Positions 1-5,160 of a DNA stretch of 5,160 nucleotides are shown piece by piece (the first letter of the stretch is position 1; every line of letters starts with the position of its first letter). Both the position numbers and the translations under genes were made by a program. This stretch comes from Bacteroidota bacterium (GTDB lineage Bacteria; Bacteroidota; Rhodothermia; Rhodothermales; Rubricoccaceae). The notes under the pieces were generated by a model. That model was not told where the DNA came from and did not search any database. It worked only from the letters and a program-made list of their open reading frames with translations. The stretch is from positions 1 through 5,160 of the forward strand of contig JADFLK010000194.1 in NCBI GenBank assembly GCA_022564455.1. Direction: 5' to 3'.

Positions 1-1
1 G

Positions 2-238
2 GGGCCGGACGACCTCGTTGATATCGAGGAAGCCGAGCTGGCCGTCATTGAGCATTACCTACCCGCGCAACTTTCGGATGAAGAGATACGAACCACGGTT
101 CAGCAGATCGTCGAACAAACCGGGGCTTCCGGAATGCAGGACATGGGACGTGTGATGGGCCAGGCCATGCAAGCGCTTCGCGGCAAAGCAGATGGCAACC
201 GCGTACGACGGGCAGTGGAAGCGCTGCTCAAGAATTAG
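2..238 (+). CDS. GatB/YqeY domain protein, 3' part (5' end outside the window)
   Basis: This open frame enters from the left edge and gives the last 78 residues of a protein; the YqeY family is usually about 150 residues, so roughly half is missing. The visible part reads through the typical C-terminal YqeY pattern: a helix ending in HYLPAQLSDEEI, then a region with GASGMQDMGRVMGQAM and ALRGKADGNRVRRAVEALL, which matches the family's conserved D-M-G-x-V-M-G and G-K-A-D-G signatures. The domain is shared with the tail of the GatB subunit of the tRNA amidotransferase, where it contacts tRNA. The free-standing YqeY proteins are cytoplasmic and their exact role is not established. The stop codon is 13 nt before the cvpA start, so the two genes are probably cotranscribed. 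Family assignment is secure; function is not. Confidence 0.9.
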   Translation, partial: GPDDLVDIEEAELAVIEHYLPAQLSDEEIRTTVQQIVEQTGASGMQDMGRVMGQAMQALRGKADGNRVRRAVEALLKN

Positions 239-241
239 GAG
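237..241 (+). promoter_or_regulatory. Shine-Dalgarno site of the cvpA-family gene
   Basis: AGGAG overlaps the stop codon of the YqeY gene and lies 10 nt before the ATG at 252. It favours that start over the upstream in-frame ATG at 192, which lies inside the YqeY coding region. It is the only clear Shine-Dalgarno match before a start in the window. Confidence 0.6.
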
Positions 242-251
242 TCTGTCGGCC

Positions 252-842
252 ATGAATACGCTTGACATTTTTTTCCTGGCGGTCATCGGGTTCGGCGTAT
301 GGCGTGGTTACCGTAGCGGTCTGGCTAGGCAACTAGTGAGCACGGTAGGCCTTTTCCTCGCCTTTGTCGTCGGTGCTGCACTGATGGGCCCGGTTGGCTC
401 AGCGGTTGTTGAGCGGATCGGATTCTCGGAGCGCATCGCCCCCATTATTGGTTTCATCGTCATTTTTGCAGCGATTCTCGGCGGTGTAGCGGTTATCGGC
501 TATGCGTTCCGTAAAGTGCTTGAGGCCATCAAACTGGCCTCCGTCGATACCGTGGCGGGTTCGTTGCTAGGCGGACTGAAGTCCGCGCTAGGCCTGAGCA
601 TCTTCCTGTTGATTACAGGATTCTCTCCACGCCCCGGAGGCAATCCGTGGCTGATTGGCGGCGAAACGCGCGACGGCTCGGTTCTGTACGAGCCGCTCCA
701 GGCCGTAGCACCCGAGACCTGGGATCTACTCCAGGCGCTCACCCCAGGCCTTCAGGATGCGCTGCTAAACAAGTTCAACAGTTGGCAGGAAAGCCGCGAC
801 GAAGGCGTCCCTGGTGTGCTCACGAATGATAGGGCAGAGTGA
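252..842 (+). CDS. CvpA family membrane protein
   Basis: A 196-residue, strongly hydrophobic protein of the CvpA family, named for a protein needed for colicin V production in E. coli; its molecular role in most bacteria is unknown. Four membrane segments are visible at about residues 4-18, 28-50, 62-85 and 102-124. Family-like signatures are W17-R18-G19-Y20 followed by S22-G23 at the end of the first segment, and D99 with G103, G107 and K110 at the start of the fourth. The C-terminal ~70 residues are soluble and without recognised motif. The start at 252 is chosen because AGGAG precedes it and the protein then begins directly with the first membrane segment. The frame is open back to 192, but that extension would overlap YqeY by 47 nt. 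It probably forms an operon with YqeY. It is convergent with the EamA gene, whose end is 17 nt away. Confidence 0.85.
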   Translation: MNTLDIFFLAVIGFGVWRGYRSGLARQLVSTVGLFLAFVVGAALMGPVGSAVVERIGFSERIAPIIGFIVIFAAILGGVAVIGYAFRKVLEAIKLASVDTVAGSLLGGLKSALGLSIFLLITGFSPRPGGNPWLIGGETRDGSVLYEPLQAVAPETWDLLQALTPGLQDALLNKFNSWQESRDEGVPGVLTNDRAE

Positions 843-859
843 GCGAGGCGAGGGTCCGC

Positions 860-1768
860 TCAAAAACGTCGAAGTACAACCAGCCCGCCTACGATGAGTA
901 TCCCACCGCTAATCTGAATGCCGGTGATGGGCTCTCCGAACAGGAAATACGTTGCCACGAGAGCGACAAACGGCACGAGGTTCGAAAACGCAGCAGTCTG
1001 GGACGGCCCCAAGCGTCGAACAGCGATATTCCACAGCGCATACGCGAGACCTGTTGACAGGCCGCCGGAGAAGAGAAGAGCAAGCCATGTTATCGCACTC
1101 ACCGACTCCCACAGCGTTTCGTTTAGGGTGAAAATGCCGAGGCCGCCAAGAATAGGTAAAGCCGCTAGCACGCCAAAGAAGGTGAGCGCGAGCGGTGGCG
1201 TGCCGCGCGTAAGGATAGGACGGCTCAGTACGGTGTACAATGCCCAGAAGATGGCGCCGAGCATCATGAGCACGTTTCCTAGAAGCGTTGTATTCGAGAA
1301 AACGAGAGCGCCGCTGCCGGCCAGTACCACGATCGCTACTCCTGCAAAGCTTAGTACTAATCCGCCCCATTGGCGGGACCGAAGCTGCTCGATTCCAAAC
1401 AGGTGGCCGAGCAGCGCTGTCCACATCGGGCTGGAGGCAATAATGAGCGCAGCGTTGCCCGCCCCCGTTTTCGATACGCCCAGAATGAACAATACTTGGT
1501 AGCCCACCTGCCCAACCATCCCGAGGCCGATAAGACTCCCAGGGCGTTCCAGGAATACAGCAGTAAACGATTGCGATGTTCGGCGGGCTTCGACCAGCCA
1601 GATCCCGCCCAGCACCATAGCAGACACGACAAACCGAAAAAGGTTGACCGTGAACGGATGCATCACTTCGAGTGGTACTTTAATGATCGGGAAGTTCAAT
1701 CCCCAGATTAGAACCACTACCAACAAGGCAGAATCGTAACGAAGCGACGAGCGAGACTCGGAATGCAT
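860..1768 (-). CDS. EamA-family (drug/metabolite transporter superfamily) permease
   Basis: A 302-residue integral membrane protein, the usual length for a ten-helix DMT-superfamily exporter made of two EamA repeats. Repeat 1 runs from about residue 14 to 145 and contains the typical W22-G23-L24-N25-F26 entrance motif and the NAALIIASSPMWTALLG stretch. Repeat 2 runs from about 158 to the end and contains GLAYALWNIAVRRLG, a following SQTAAFSNLVPFVA segment, and F277-G278-E279-P280 before the last helix. Relatives export amino acids, purines or other small metabolites, but the substrate cannot be read from the sequence. I start it at the ATG at 1768. A GTG at 1813 in the same frame would add 15 basic residues before the protein; it has a weak GAGG upstream and cannot be excluded. 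It is divergent from the MerR gene, with 74 nt between the two ATGs. Confidence 0.85.
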   Translation of the reverse strand: MHSESRSSLRYDSALLVVVLIWGLNFPIIKVPLEVMHPFTVNLFRFVVSAMVLGGIWLVEARRTSQSFTAVFLERPGSLIGLGMVGQVGYQVLFILGVSKTGAGNAALIIASSPMWTALLGHLFGIEQLRSRQWGGLVLSFAGVAIVVLAGSGALVFSNTTLLGNVLMMLGAIFWALYTVLSRPILTRGTPPLALTFFGVLAALPILGGLGIFTLNETLWESVSAITWLALLFSGGLSTGLAYALWNIAVRRLGPSQTAAFSNLVPFVALVATYFLFGEPITGIQISGGILIVGGLVVLRRF

Positions 1769-1842
1769 GAAGCAGGTGAGAGCGAAGCGCGTCCAACGCC
1801 TGGCTCCCTGCACGGTTCGTCCTCGCTCACACCTTGACCACC

Positions 1843-2169
1843 ATGAAGCAGAACGGCATCAAGAAGCTCTACTACTCAATCAGCGAGGTCAGCAAGATAA
1901 CAGACCTCAAGGCTCACGTGCTGAGGTATTGGGAAACCGAGTTTCCGTACCTCAAGCCAAAAAAAAACAAGGCGGGTAATCGGACCTACACACAGGCAGA
2001 CATCGATCTCGTCGAACGTATCAAGCAACTACTGCGCGATGAGAAGTACACGCTGGAAGGAGCCAGGCAGGCCTTGTCCAGGCAGCGAAAAGGCGCCGAG
2101 CCCGGCACACAATCGGAACTATTCGAGCTTCGTGCTTTTTTGGCGGACGTGTTGCAACGCCTTCCGTGA
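1843..2169 (+). CDS. MerR-family HTH transcriptional regulator, short form without effector domain
   Basis: A 108-residue DNA-binding protein. The MerR-type winged helix-turn-helix is complete: Y11-S12-I13-S14-E15-V16 begins the first helix, H25-V26-L27-R28-Y29-W30-E31 is the recognition region, G45-N46-R47-T48-Y49 is the wing, and D53 through I60 with Y69-T70-L71-E72-G73-A74 forms the second helical pair. After residue 78 only a short amphipathic tail remains (SELFELRAFLADVLQRL), probably a dimerisation helix. There is no metal- or drug-binding domain. Short MerR proteins of this kind are common in Bacteroidota and mostly uncharacterised. ATG at 1843 is preferred over the in-frame TTG at 1834, which would add MTT; neither has a Shine-Dalgarno sequence. 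It could control the divergent EamA gene, itself, or distant targets; this is inference from position only. A run of nine A lies at 1959-1967. Confidence 0.88.
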   Translation: MKQNGIKKLYYSISEVSKITDLKAHVLRYWETEFPYLKPKKNKAGNRTYTQADIDLVERIKQLLRDEKYTLEGARQALSRQRKGAEPGTQSELFELRAFLADVLQRLP

Positions 2170-2183
2170 ACACGGTACTTTTA
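2152..2183 (+). promoter_or_regulatory. possible promoter of the tRNA-Pro gene
   Basis: TTGCAA at 2152-2157 and TACTTT at 2176-2181 are separated by 18 nt and resemble sigma-70 -35 and -10 elements (four of six matches each). The same region reads TACTTTTA, close to the Bacteroidota -7 element TAnnTTTG. It ends 10 nt before the tRNA, which fits a start a few bases upstream of the mature 5' end. The -35 part lies inside the last codons of the MerR gene. Found by eye, so moderate to low confidence. Confidence 0.35.
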
Positions 2184-2193
2184 GGGCAACATT

Positions 2194-2267
2194 CGGGTAG
2201 TGGCGCAGTCCGGTAGCGCACCTGCATGGGGTGCAGGGGGTCGTGGGTTCAAATCCCGCCTACCCGA
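2194..2267 (+). tRNA. tRNA-Pro, anticodon GGG
   Basis: A full cloverleaf can be drawn over 74 nt. The acceptor stem CGGGTAG (2194-2200) pairs perfectly with CTACCCG (2260-2266), and A2267 is the discriminator. The D arm is GCGC/GCGC around AGTCCGGTA. The anticodon arm is CCTGC/GCAGG around the loop ATGGGGT, giving anticodon GGG at 2228-2230, which reads proline codon CCC. The variable region is GGGTC, and the T arm is GTGGG/CCCGC around TTCAAAT with one G-T pair-type position. The first base C with discriminator A is the usual bacterial tRNA-Pro pattern. The 3' CCA is not encoded (CGG follows the discriminator), so it must be added after transcription. The gene begins 24 nt after the MerR stop and is followed at once by a terminator. 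Confidence 0.97.
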
Positions 2268-2274
2268 CGGAAGG

Positions 2275-2310
2275 GCCTCGGCTGTGTAGTCAGCCGGGGC
2301 TTTGTTGTTT
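2275..2310 (+). terminator. intrinsic terminator after tRNA-Pro
   Basis: GCCTCGGCTG (2275-2284) pairs with CAGCCGGGGC (2291-2300) in a ten-pair stem with one G-U pair and a six-base loop, TGTAGT. It is followed directly by TTTGTTGTTT. This is a strong rho-independent terminator placed 7 nt after the tRNA, ending the tRNA transcript (and any read-through from MerR) before the RodZ-like gene. Confidence 0.85.
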
Positions 2311-2444
2311 CAACTGTTTCCTCGAGTGTCTCCGGTTCAATTCCCCGATAGCGCAGCGTTGCGTTAAGCGCGTTGGCCTCTTCCTCACCACGCATTGCCT
2401 TCGTATTCTAGCCCTCCACCTCTGAAGCTCGCCGCGTCCTTCCG
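2311..2444. other. 134-bp gap before the RodZ-like gene, no confident element
   Basis: This stretch must hold the promoter of the RodZ-like gene, because a terminator precedes it. TATTCT at 2404-2409 is a fair -10-like hexamer, but no good -35 element lies at the right distance (TTGGCC at 2373-2378 is 25 nt away). There is no Shine-Dalgarno sequence before the ATG at 2445. A small hairpin, CGCA/TGCG, sits at about 2352-2363. No gene is seen. Confidence 0.3.
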
Positions 2445-3506
2445 ATGGCTTCCGCCACTCACACACTCGAAGCCGATCTGCGCGCTGCTCGCGAGGCAGC
2501 CGAGGTGACGATCGAGGATATTCACCAGGAAACGCGCCTGGCTTCGGACATTATTGAGCGCTTCGAAGCCGGGCAACTCATTGGCGATCCCTCATTCAAC
2601 ATCATCTACCTGAAGGCGTTTCTTCGGTCCTACGCCGTTGCAGTTGGCGTGCCTCCTCACAAAGTTGAATCCGCGTTGGAGGCTGTAAAGACGGGTGCAT
2701 ATCGAGGCGAACTGCACCCCGACTATGCGGAGGACAACACCAAAACCAACGCAGACACTAGCGCAGAGGCTAACACGGAGACGAAAGCAGAGCCTACCGA
2801 TGAAGAAACAGACGACGCTGAGACGGGCGCGGAGAGAGAGACCTCGTTTCCCAGGGTCGATACCTTGCCGCCCGCTGTACCGGCCGGCTCAGCGGCATTC
2901 TCAGGCCCTTCCAACGCACCCTATGCGGGCACGAGGCCAACCCGACGCCTCCAGAAGAAATTCCGCGCCAGTTCTGGCCGGCCGTTCGATACGGCTTGGG
3001 GCGCCATCCTGGGTGTAACCGTACTGGTAGTTCTGGCCGTTTTGGCGGTGTTGTGGTTTCTTTTCAGAAGCGATTCGCCCGAACCGGATACAGCCGGTTC
3101 CAATGCGCTGGAATCCGAGGAGGCGGCAGGTGGAAGTGGTTTGGACGCGGAAGAATCATCCGGCCAGTTCGCCGCTCAGCGGCTGTCTTTTCCGATAGAG
3201 ATTACGGTTGTTGCGGGTGGGGATGGCCTTCAGAGTTTCCGAGTGACCGAAGCCCCCAATGCGCGACGTCCGGTTTGGGTAGAGCCTGGAGAAACGATTT
3301 CGTTTACGAGCAATCAGAGTGTAGTGCTTTGGGGAGAAGGCGGGATTGGCATGAATCCCGAGGAAGTAACGCTCCGTTTTCAGGGCTACGAGTGGAATCC
3401 TCCCCAGGGCCAGGTGCTCCGTATTGACAGTACATACGGGCAAACGCTGCTCGATTCGCTCCACGCCGCATTCCCCAGCGGTGGACGCACCACGCCTCAG
3501 CCCTGA
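2445..3506 (+). CDS. RodZ-like protein: N-terminal HTH, one membrane segment, C-terminal DUF4115-like domain
   Basis: A 353-residue single-pass membrane protein with the RodZ layout. Residues about 8-70 form the cytoplasmic HTH_25-type domain (LEADLRAAREAAEVTIEDI, then E29-T30-R31, E38-R39-F40-E41-A42-G43, P49-S50-F51 and Y55-L56-K57-A58-F59-L60-R61-S62-Y63-A64), which in RodZ binds the MreB actin rather than DNA. Residues ~98-135 are an acidic, Thr/Glu/Asp-rich low-complexity linker. A basic stretch (~165-180, RRLQKKFR) precedes a 23-residue membrane helix starting at W185, giving N-in, C-out topology. Residues ~232-345 are periplasmic and resemble DUF4115, including VWVEPGETISF and a closing hydrophobic strand. 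In known rod-shaped bacteria RodZ couples MreB to the elongasome. Whether this one does so is inference, since Bacteroidota-type HTH/DUF4115 proteins are little studied. ligA begins 6 nt after the stop, so the two are probably cotranscribed. Confidence 0.78.
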   Translation: MASATHTLEADLRAAREAAEVTIEDIHQETRLASDIIERFEAGQLIGDPSFNIIYLKAFLRSYAVAVGVPPHKVESALEAVKTGAYRGELHPDYAEDNTKTNADTSAEANTETKAEPTDEETDDAETGAERETSFPRVDTLPPAVPAGSAAFSGPSNAPYAGTRPTRRLQKKFRASSGRPFDTAWGAILGVTVLVVLAVLAVLWFLFRSDSPEPDTAGSNALESEEAAGGSGLDAEESSGQFAAQRLSFPIEITVVAGGDGLQSFRVTEAPNARRPVWVEPGETISFTSNQSVVLWGEGGIGMNPEEVTLRFQGYEWNPPQGQVLRIDSTYGQTLLDSLHAAFPSGGRTTPQP

Positions 3507-3512
3507 CCGCCA

Positions 3513-4421
3513 ATGGATATCGTCAGCGATGCGCTTGATGCCATTCGCGGGTTAGAGGATACGCCCGCCGACGGCCTGGCCGAAGCGAAGGCTTCTGAAC
3601 TGACCGGCAAGCTTCGTCCGATTGTGCGCCGGCTGGGCCACGCCTATTACGTAAAGGACAAGCCGCTCCTGAGCGACGGCCAGTACGACAGGCTCTTTCG
3701 GGCGCTGCAGATGCTGGAAGAGAGGTTTCCTGATCTCAAAACGCCAGACTCACCAACGCACCGCGTAGGCGGACCGGTACTGGATAAGTTTGAAAAGGTG
3801 CAGCACCCTGAGCCACTACTCTCGCTCGGGAACGCCTTCGATGCCGGAGAGCTTCGCGCCTGGTATGAACGCGCGTGCCGCGGTCTGGCTGATGTGCTGG
3901 ATGATGGGGGAAAGCCGGCTCTGGTAGCGGAATTGAAAATCGATGGGCTGGCCATTGCCCTCCGCTACGAAGGCGGGCAGTTAACCCTGGGGGCTACGCG
4001 GGGCAACGGCATCATCGGCGAGAACGTAACCACGCACGTCAGAACCGTCCGGTCGATTCCGCTAAAGCTGTCGGATGAAGCACCGAGTTATCTGGAGGTA
4101 CGAGGTGAGGTGTACATGCGCCGGAGCACGTTCGAGGAGTTGAACCGGAAGCTGGTTGAGGTAGGCGAGAGCCCCTTGGCCAATCCACGCAATACAGCGG
4201 CCGGAAGTCTCCGACAACTCGATCCTGCTGCCGTAGCCGGGCGATGTTTTCCACCCGATCCACCTCAACGGTGCATCCATGGCCATCTTCGATTCTCTCT
4301 TCGGCCGGAAAAAGAAAGGCCAAGCCTTCGACGCAAAGGTAGAGATCTCTCAGTTGTCGGCCATGAGCCCGGCCTCGACCCTCGTTTACCTGCCTTCTCC
4401 CGGCGACGACGACGACGATGA
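3513..4421 (+). CDS. ligA: NAD-dependent DNA ligase LigA, truncated: homology ends near 4244
   Basis: LigA seals nicks between Okazaki fragments and in repair using NAD+. The first 244 residues are clear LigA. Domain Ia carries Y45-Y46, S54-D55 and Y58-D59, then D79-S80-P81 with R84-V85-G86-G87. Next comes PLLSLGNAF. The adenylated lysine is K142 in the K-I-D-G motif, followed by GATRGNG, E-V-R-G-E-V, and N224-P225-R226-N227-T228-A229-A230-G231-S232-L233-R234-Q235-L236-D237-P238. After R244 all similarity stops. The remaining 58 codons are the next gene read in the wrong frame, and the final arginine run mirrors that gene's GAC repeat. Missing are the last nucleotidyltransferase motifs, OB fold, zinc finger, helix-hairpin-helix and BRCT domains (family length about 670 residues or more). 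No other frame restores LigA. As it stands it would not be a functional ligase. It is either a broken copy or an assembly join. The start at 3513 lacks a Shine-Dalgarno sequence; it sits 6 nt after the RodZ-like gene. Confidence 0.88.
   Translation: MDIVSDALDAIRGLEDTPADGLAEAKASELTGKLRPIVRRLGHAYYVKDKPLLSDGQYDRLFRALQMLEERFPDLKTPDSPTHRVGGPVLDKFEKVQHPEPLLSLGNAFDAGELRAWYERACRGLADVLDDGGKPALVAELKIDGLAIALRYEGGQLTLGATRGNGIIGENVTTHVRTVRSIPLKLSDEAPSYLEVRGEVYMRRSTFEELNRKLVEVGESPLANPRNTAAGSLRQLDPAAVAGRCFPPDPPQRCIHGHLRFSLRPEKERPSLRRKGRDLSVVGHEPGLDPRLPAFSRRRRRR
4242..4245. other. breakpoint between ligA and unrelated sequence
   Basis: Left of this point every codon of the ligA frame fits the family; right of it none does, in any frame. 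The first coding frame beyond it belongs to the PilZ-like gene and opens only after the TAG at 4234-4236, with its ATG at 4279. No inverted repeat, direct repeat or transposase fragment is visible at the join, so there is no sign of an insertion sequence. The exact base cannot be fixed by eye. Confidence 0.6.
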
Positions 4422-5160
4422 ACCGGAGGATCTGGGCAAGTCGTTCTTCCTGCGGCGAGACAAGAGGCTCTACAGCGAGGGGTCGAACATCTACATCACT
4501 TCTCCCGACAACATCAAGAGTGCCAATTCCGAGAGCGCGCTGAACAACAAGATTGTCAGGCTGCAGTTCTTCAGTCGTCGCGTGCCGCACATCCTGGAGT
4601 GCCGCGTCATCGGTCGCTTCCGCCTGCTGCCCGAGGTCGTCGAGACGCTCGACTTCAACGCCAAGTCAGCCTACAAGCTGACGCCGGTCAGCAAGATCTC
4701 GAAGAAAGAGAAGCGTCAGTACTACCGCTATGTGGTACAGAACTACGGTGACATTCGAGTTCCCCTCACGACGCATATCAACTTTGACATGTACGTGAAG
4801 ACGACGAACCACAAGTTCGTCACCGACGGTGCACCAACGACGATGTTGAACGACCTGCAGCCGGTGCCCTACGGCGAACTCCCCGCCCACCGTCCCTTCA
4901 CGACACGCGACAGCATCAACGAGCTCCGTGAGGTCATGCTGAAGAAGCAACCCCAGGACCGCATGGTGGATGTGACGAAGGTCGTCCGCGACCAGTCATC
5001 GAGTATGGTGAAGAAACCGGATGAGGAACTCCTGCTAGGCAAGATCCACATTCTTGGCCTCGAGATGGAATCTCTGCGAGATGTGGTCTACCTGAAGAAA
5101 TCCCATAAAGCGGGCATCAAGAAAGGGCAGGACAATCCGTTCAATCTGCACCCAGGCGAG
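4279..5160 (+). CDS. uncharacterised protein, possibly PilZ/YcgR-like (3' end outside the window)
   Basis: A frame of 294 codons is open from the ATG at 4279 to the right edge, with the stop outside. The protein begins MAIFDSLFGRKKKG, then has an acidic low-complexity patch (residues 43-51, D-D-D-D-D-E-P-E-D). A beta-rich region (about 90-135) contains RRVPHILECRVIGRFRLLP and a Y-K-L-T-P strand. This leads into K143-E144-K145-R146-Q147-Y148-Y149-R150-Y151, an R-x-x-x-R motif like that of PilZ cyclic-di-GMP receptors, preceded as in YcgR proteins by a small beta barrel. The second PilZ signature, D/N-x-S-x-x-G, is not seen in the visible part, so the assignment is tentative. Residues 208-250 look helical. 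No signal peptide or membrane segment is seen. No Shine-Dalgarno sequence precedes the ATG. No upstream in-frame start exists before the TAG at 4234. Codon use, rich in AAG, AAC, TTC and CTC/CTG, suggests a real and well-expressed gene. Confidence 0.6.
   Translation, partial: MAIFDSLFGRKKKGQAFDAKVEISQLSAMSPASTLVYLPSPGDDDDDEPEDLGKSFFLRRDKRLYSEGSNIYITSPDNIKSANSESALNNKIVRLQFFSRRVPHILECRVIGRFRLLPEVVETLDFNAKSAYKLTPVSKISKKEKRQYYRYVVQNYGDIRVPLTTHINFDMYVKTTNHKFVTDGAPTTMLNDLQPVPYGELPAHRPFTTRDSINELREVMLKKQPQDRMVDVTKVVRDQSSSMVKKPDEELLLGKIHILGLEMESLRDVVYLKKSHKAGIKKGQDNPFNLHPGE

Noticed and set aside
841..861. GAGCG...CGCTC as a bidirectional terminator between cvpA and the permease gene
   Set aside because: The stem is only five pairs with a long loop, and no T run follows on either strand.
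918..1502. A 194-codon plus-strand frame inside the permease gene
   Set aside because: It is antisense to a clear EamA protein and has the composition of a shadow frame.
2334..2344. GGTTCAATTCC, looking like a tRNA T-loop, as a second tRNA or tRNA remnant
   Set aside because: The flanking bases do not pair into a T stem and no acceptor or anticodon arm can be drawn.
2373..2409. TTGGCC...TATTCT as the RodZ-like gene promoter
   Set aside because: The 25-nt spacing is too long and the hexamers are weak.
4245..4421. The arginine-rich C-terminal extension of the ligA frame as a novel domain
   Set aside because: It is the PilZ-like gene read in another frame; the R-run comes from the GAC repeat of that gene.
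4039..4590. A 183-codon frame on the minus strand across the ligA breakpoint
   Set aside because: It is a shadow of two plus-strand genes with clear coding character, and its sequence resembles no family.

Overview
The window is an ordinary bacterial chromosomal stretch of moderately high GC (mid-fifties percent by eye). Protein similarity and signal style suggest Bacteroidota sensu lato, possibly the Rhodothermota/Balneolota side. The reasons are a short MerR-type regulator with no effector domain, a YqeY-CvpA pair, and starts that mostly lack a Shine-Dalgarno sequence (only cvpA has a clear one). This taxonomic placement is an inference, not a database result.

Layout from left to right: (1) the 3' end of a YqeY/GatB-like gene, followed 13 nt later by a cvpA-family membrane protein gene, probably one operon on +; (2) a convergent EamA/DMT-family transporter gene on -, ending 17 nt past cvpA; (3) a short MerR-family regulator gene on +, divergent from the transporter; (4) a complete tRNA-Pro(GGG) gene with a plausible promoter just upstream and a strong intrinsic terminator just downstream; (5) a RodZ-like gene (N-terminal helix-turn-helix, one membrane segment, C-terminal DUF4115-like domain), followed 6 nt later by the start of ligA, the NAD-dependent DNA ligase; (6) a second type of sequence from about 4245 on, holding an uncharacterised, possibly PilZ-like gene that runs off the right edge.

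The most notable point is that ligA is recognisable only for its first ~244 codons, about one third of the usual length. It stops matching abruptly at about 4242-4245. Its reading frame then continues for 58 codons by reading the next gene out of frame, ending in an arginine run that is the frame-shifted image of that gene's aspartate run. LigA is normally essential, so this is either an assembly or contig chimera or a real rearrangement that destroyed this copy. No sequence within the window decides between the two.

No CRISPR array, insertion sequence, toxin-antitoxin pair, defence island or phage gene was found. I do not see a convincing new biological system here. The observations worth checking are the ligA breakpoint, the unusual protein beyond it, and the divergent MerR/EamA pair.
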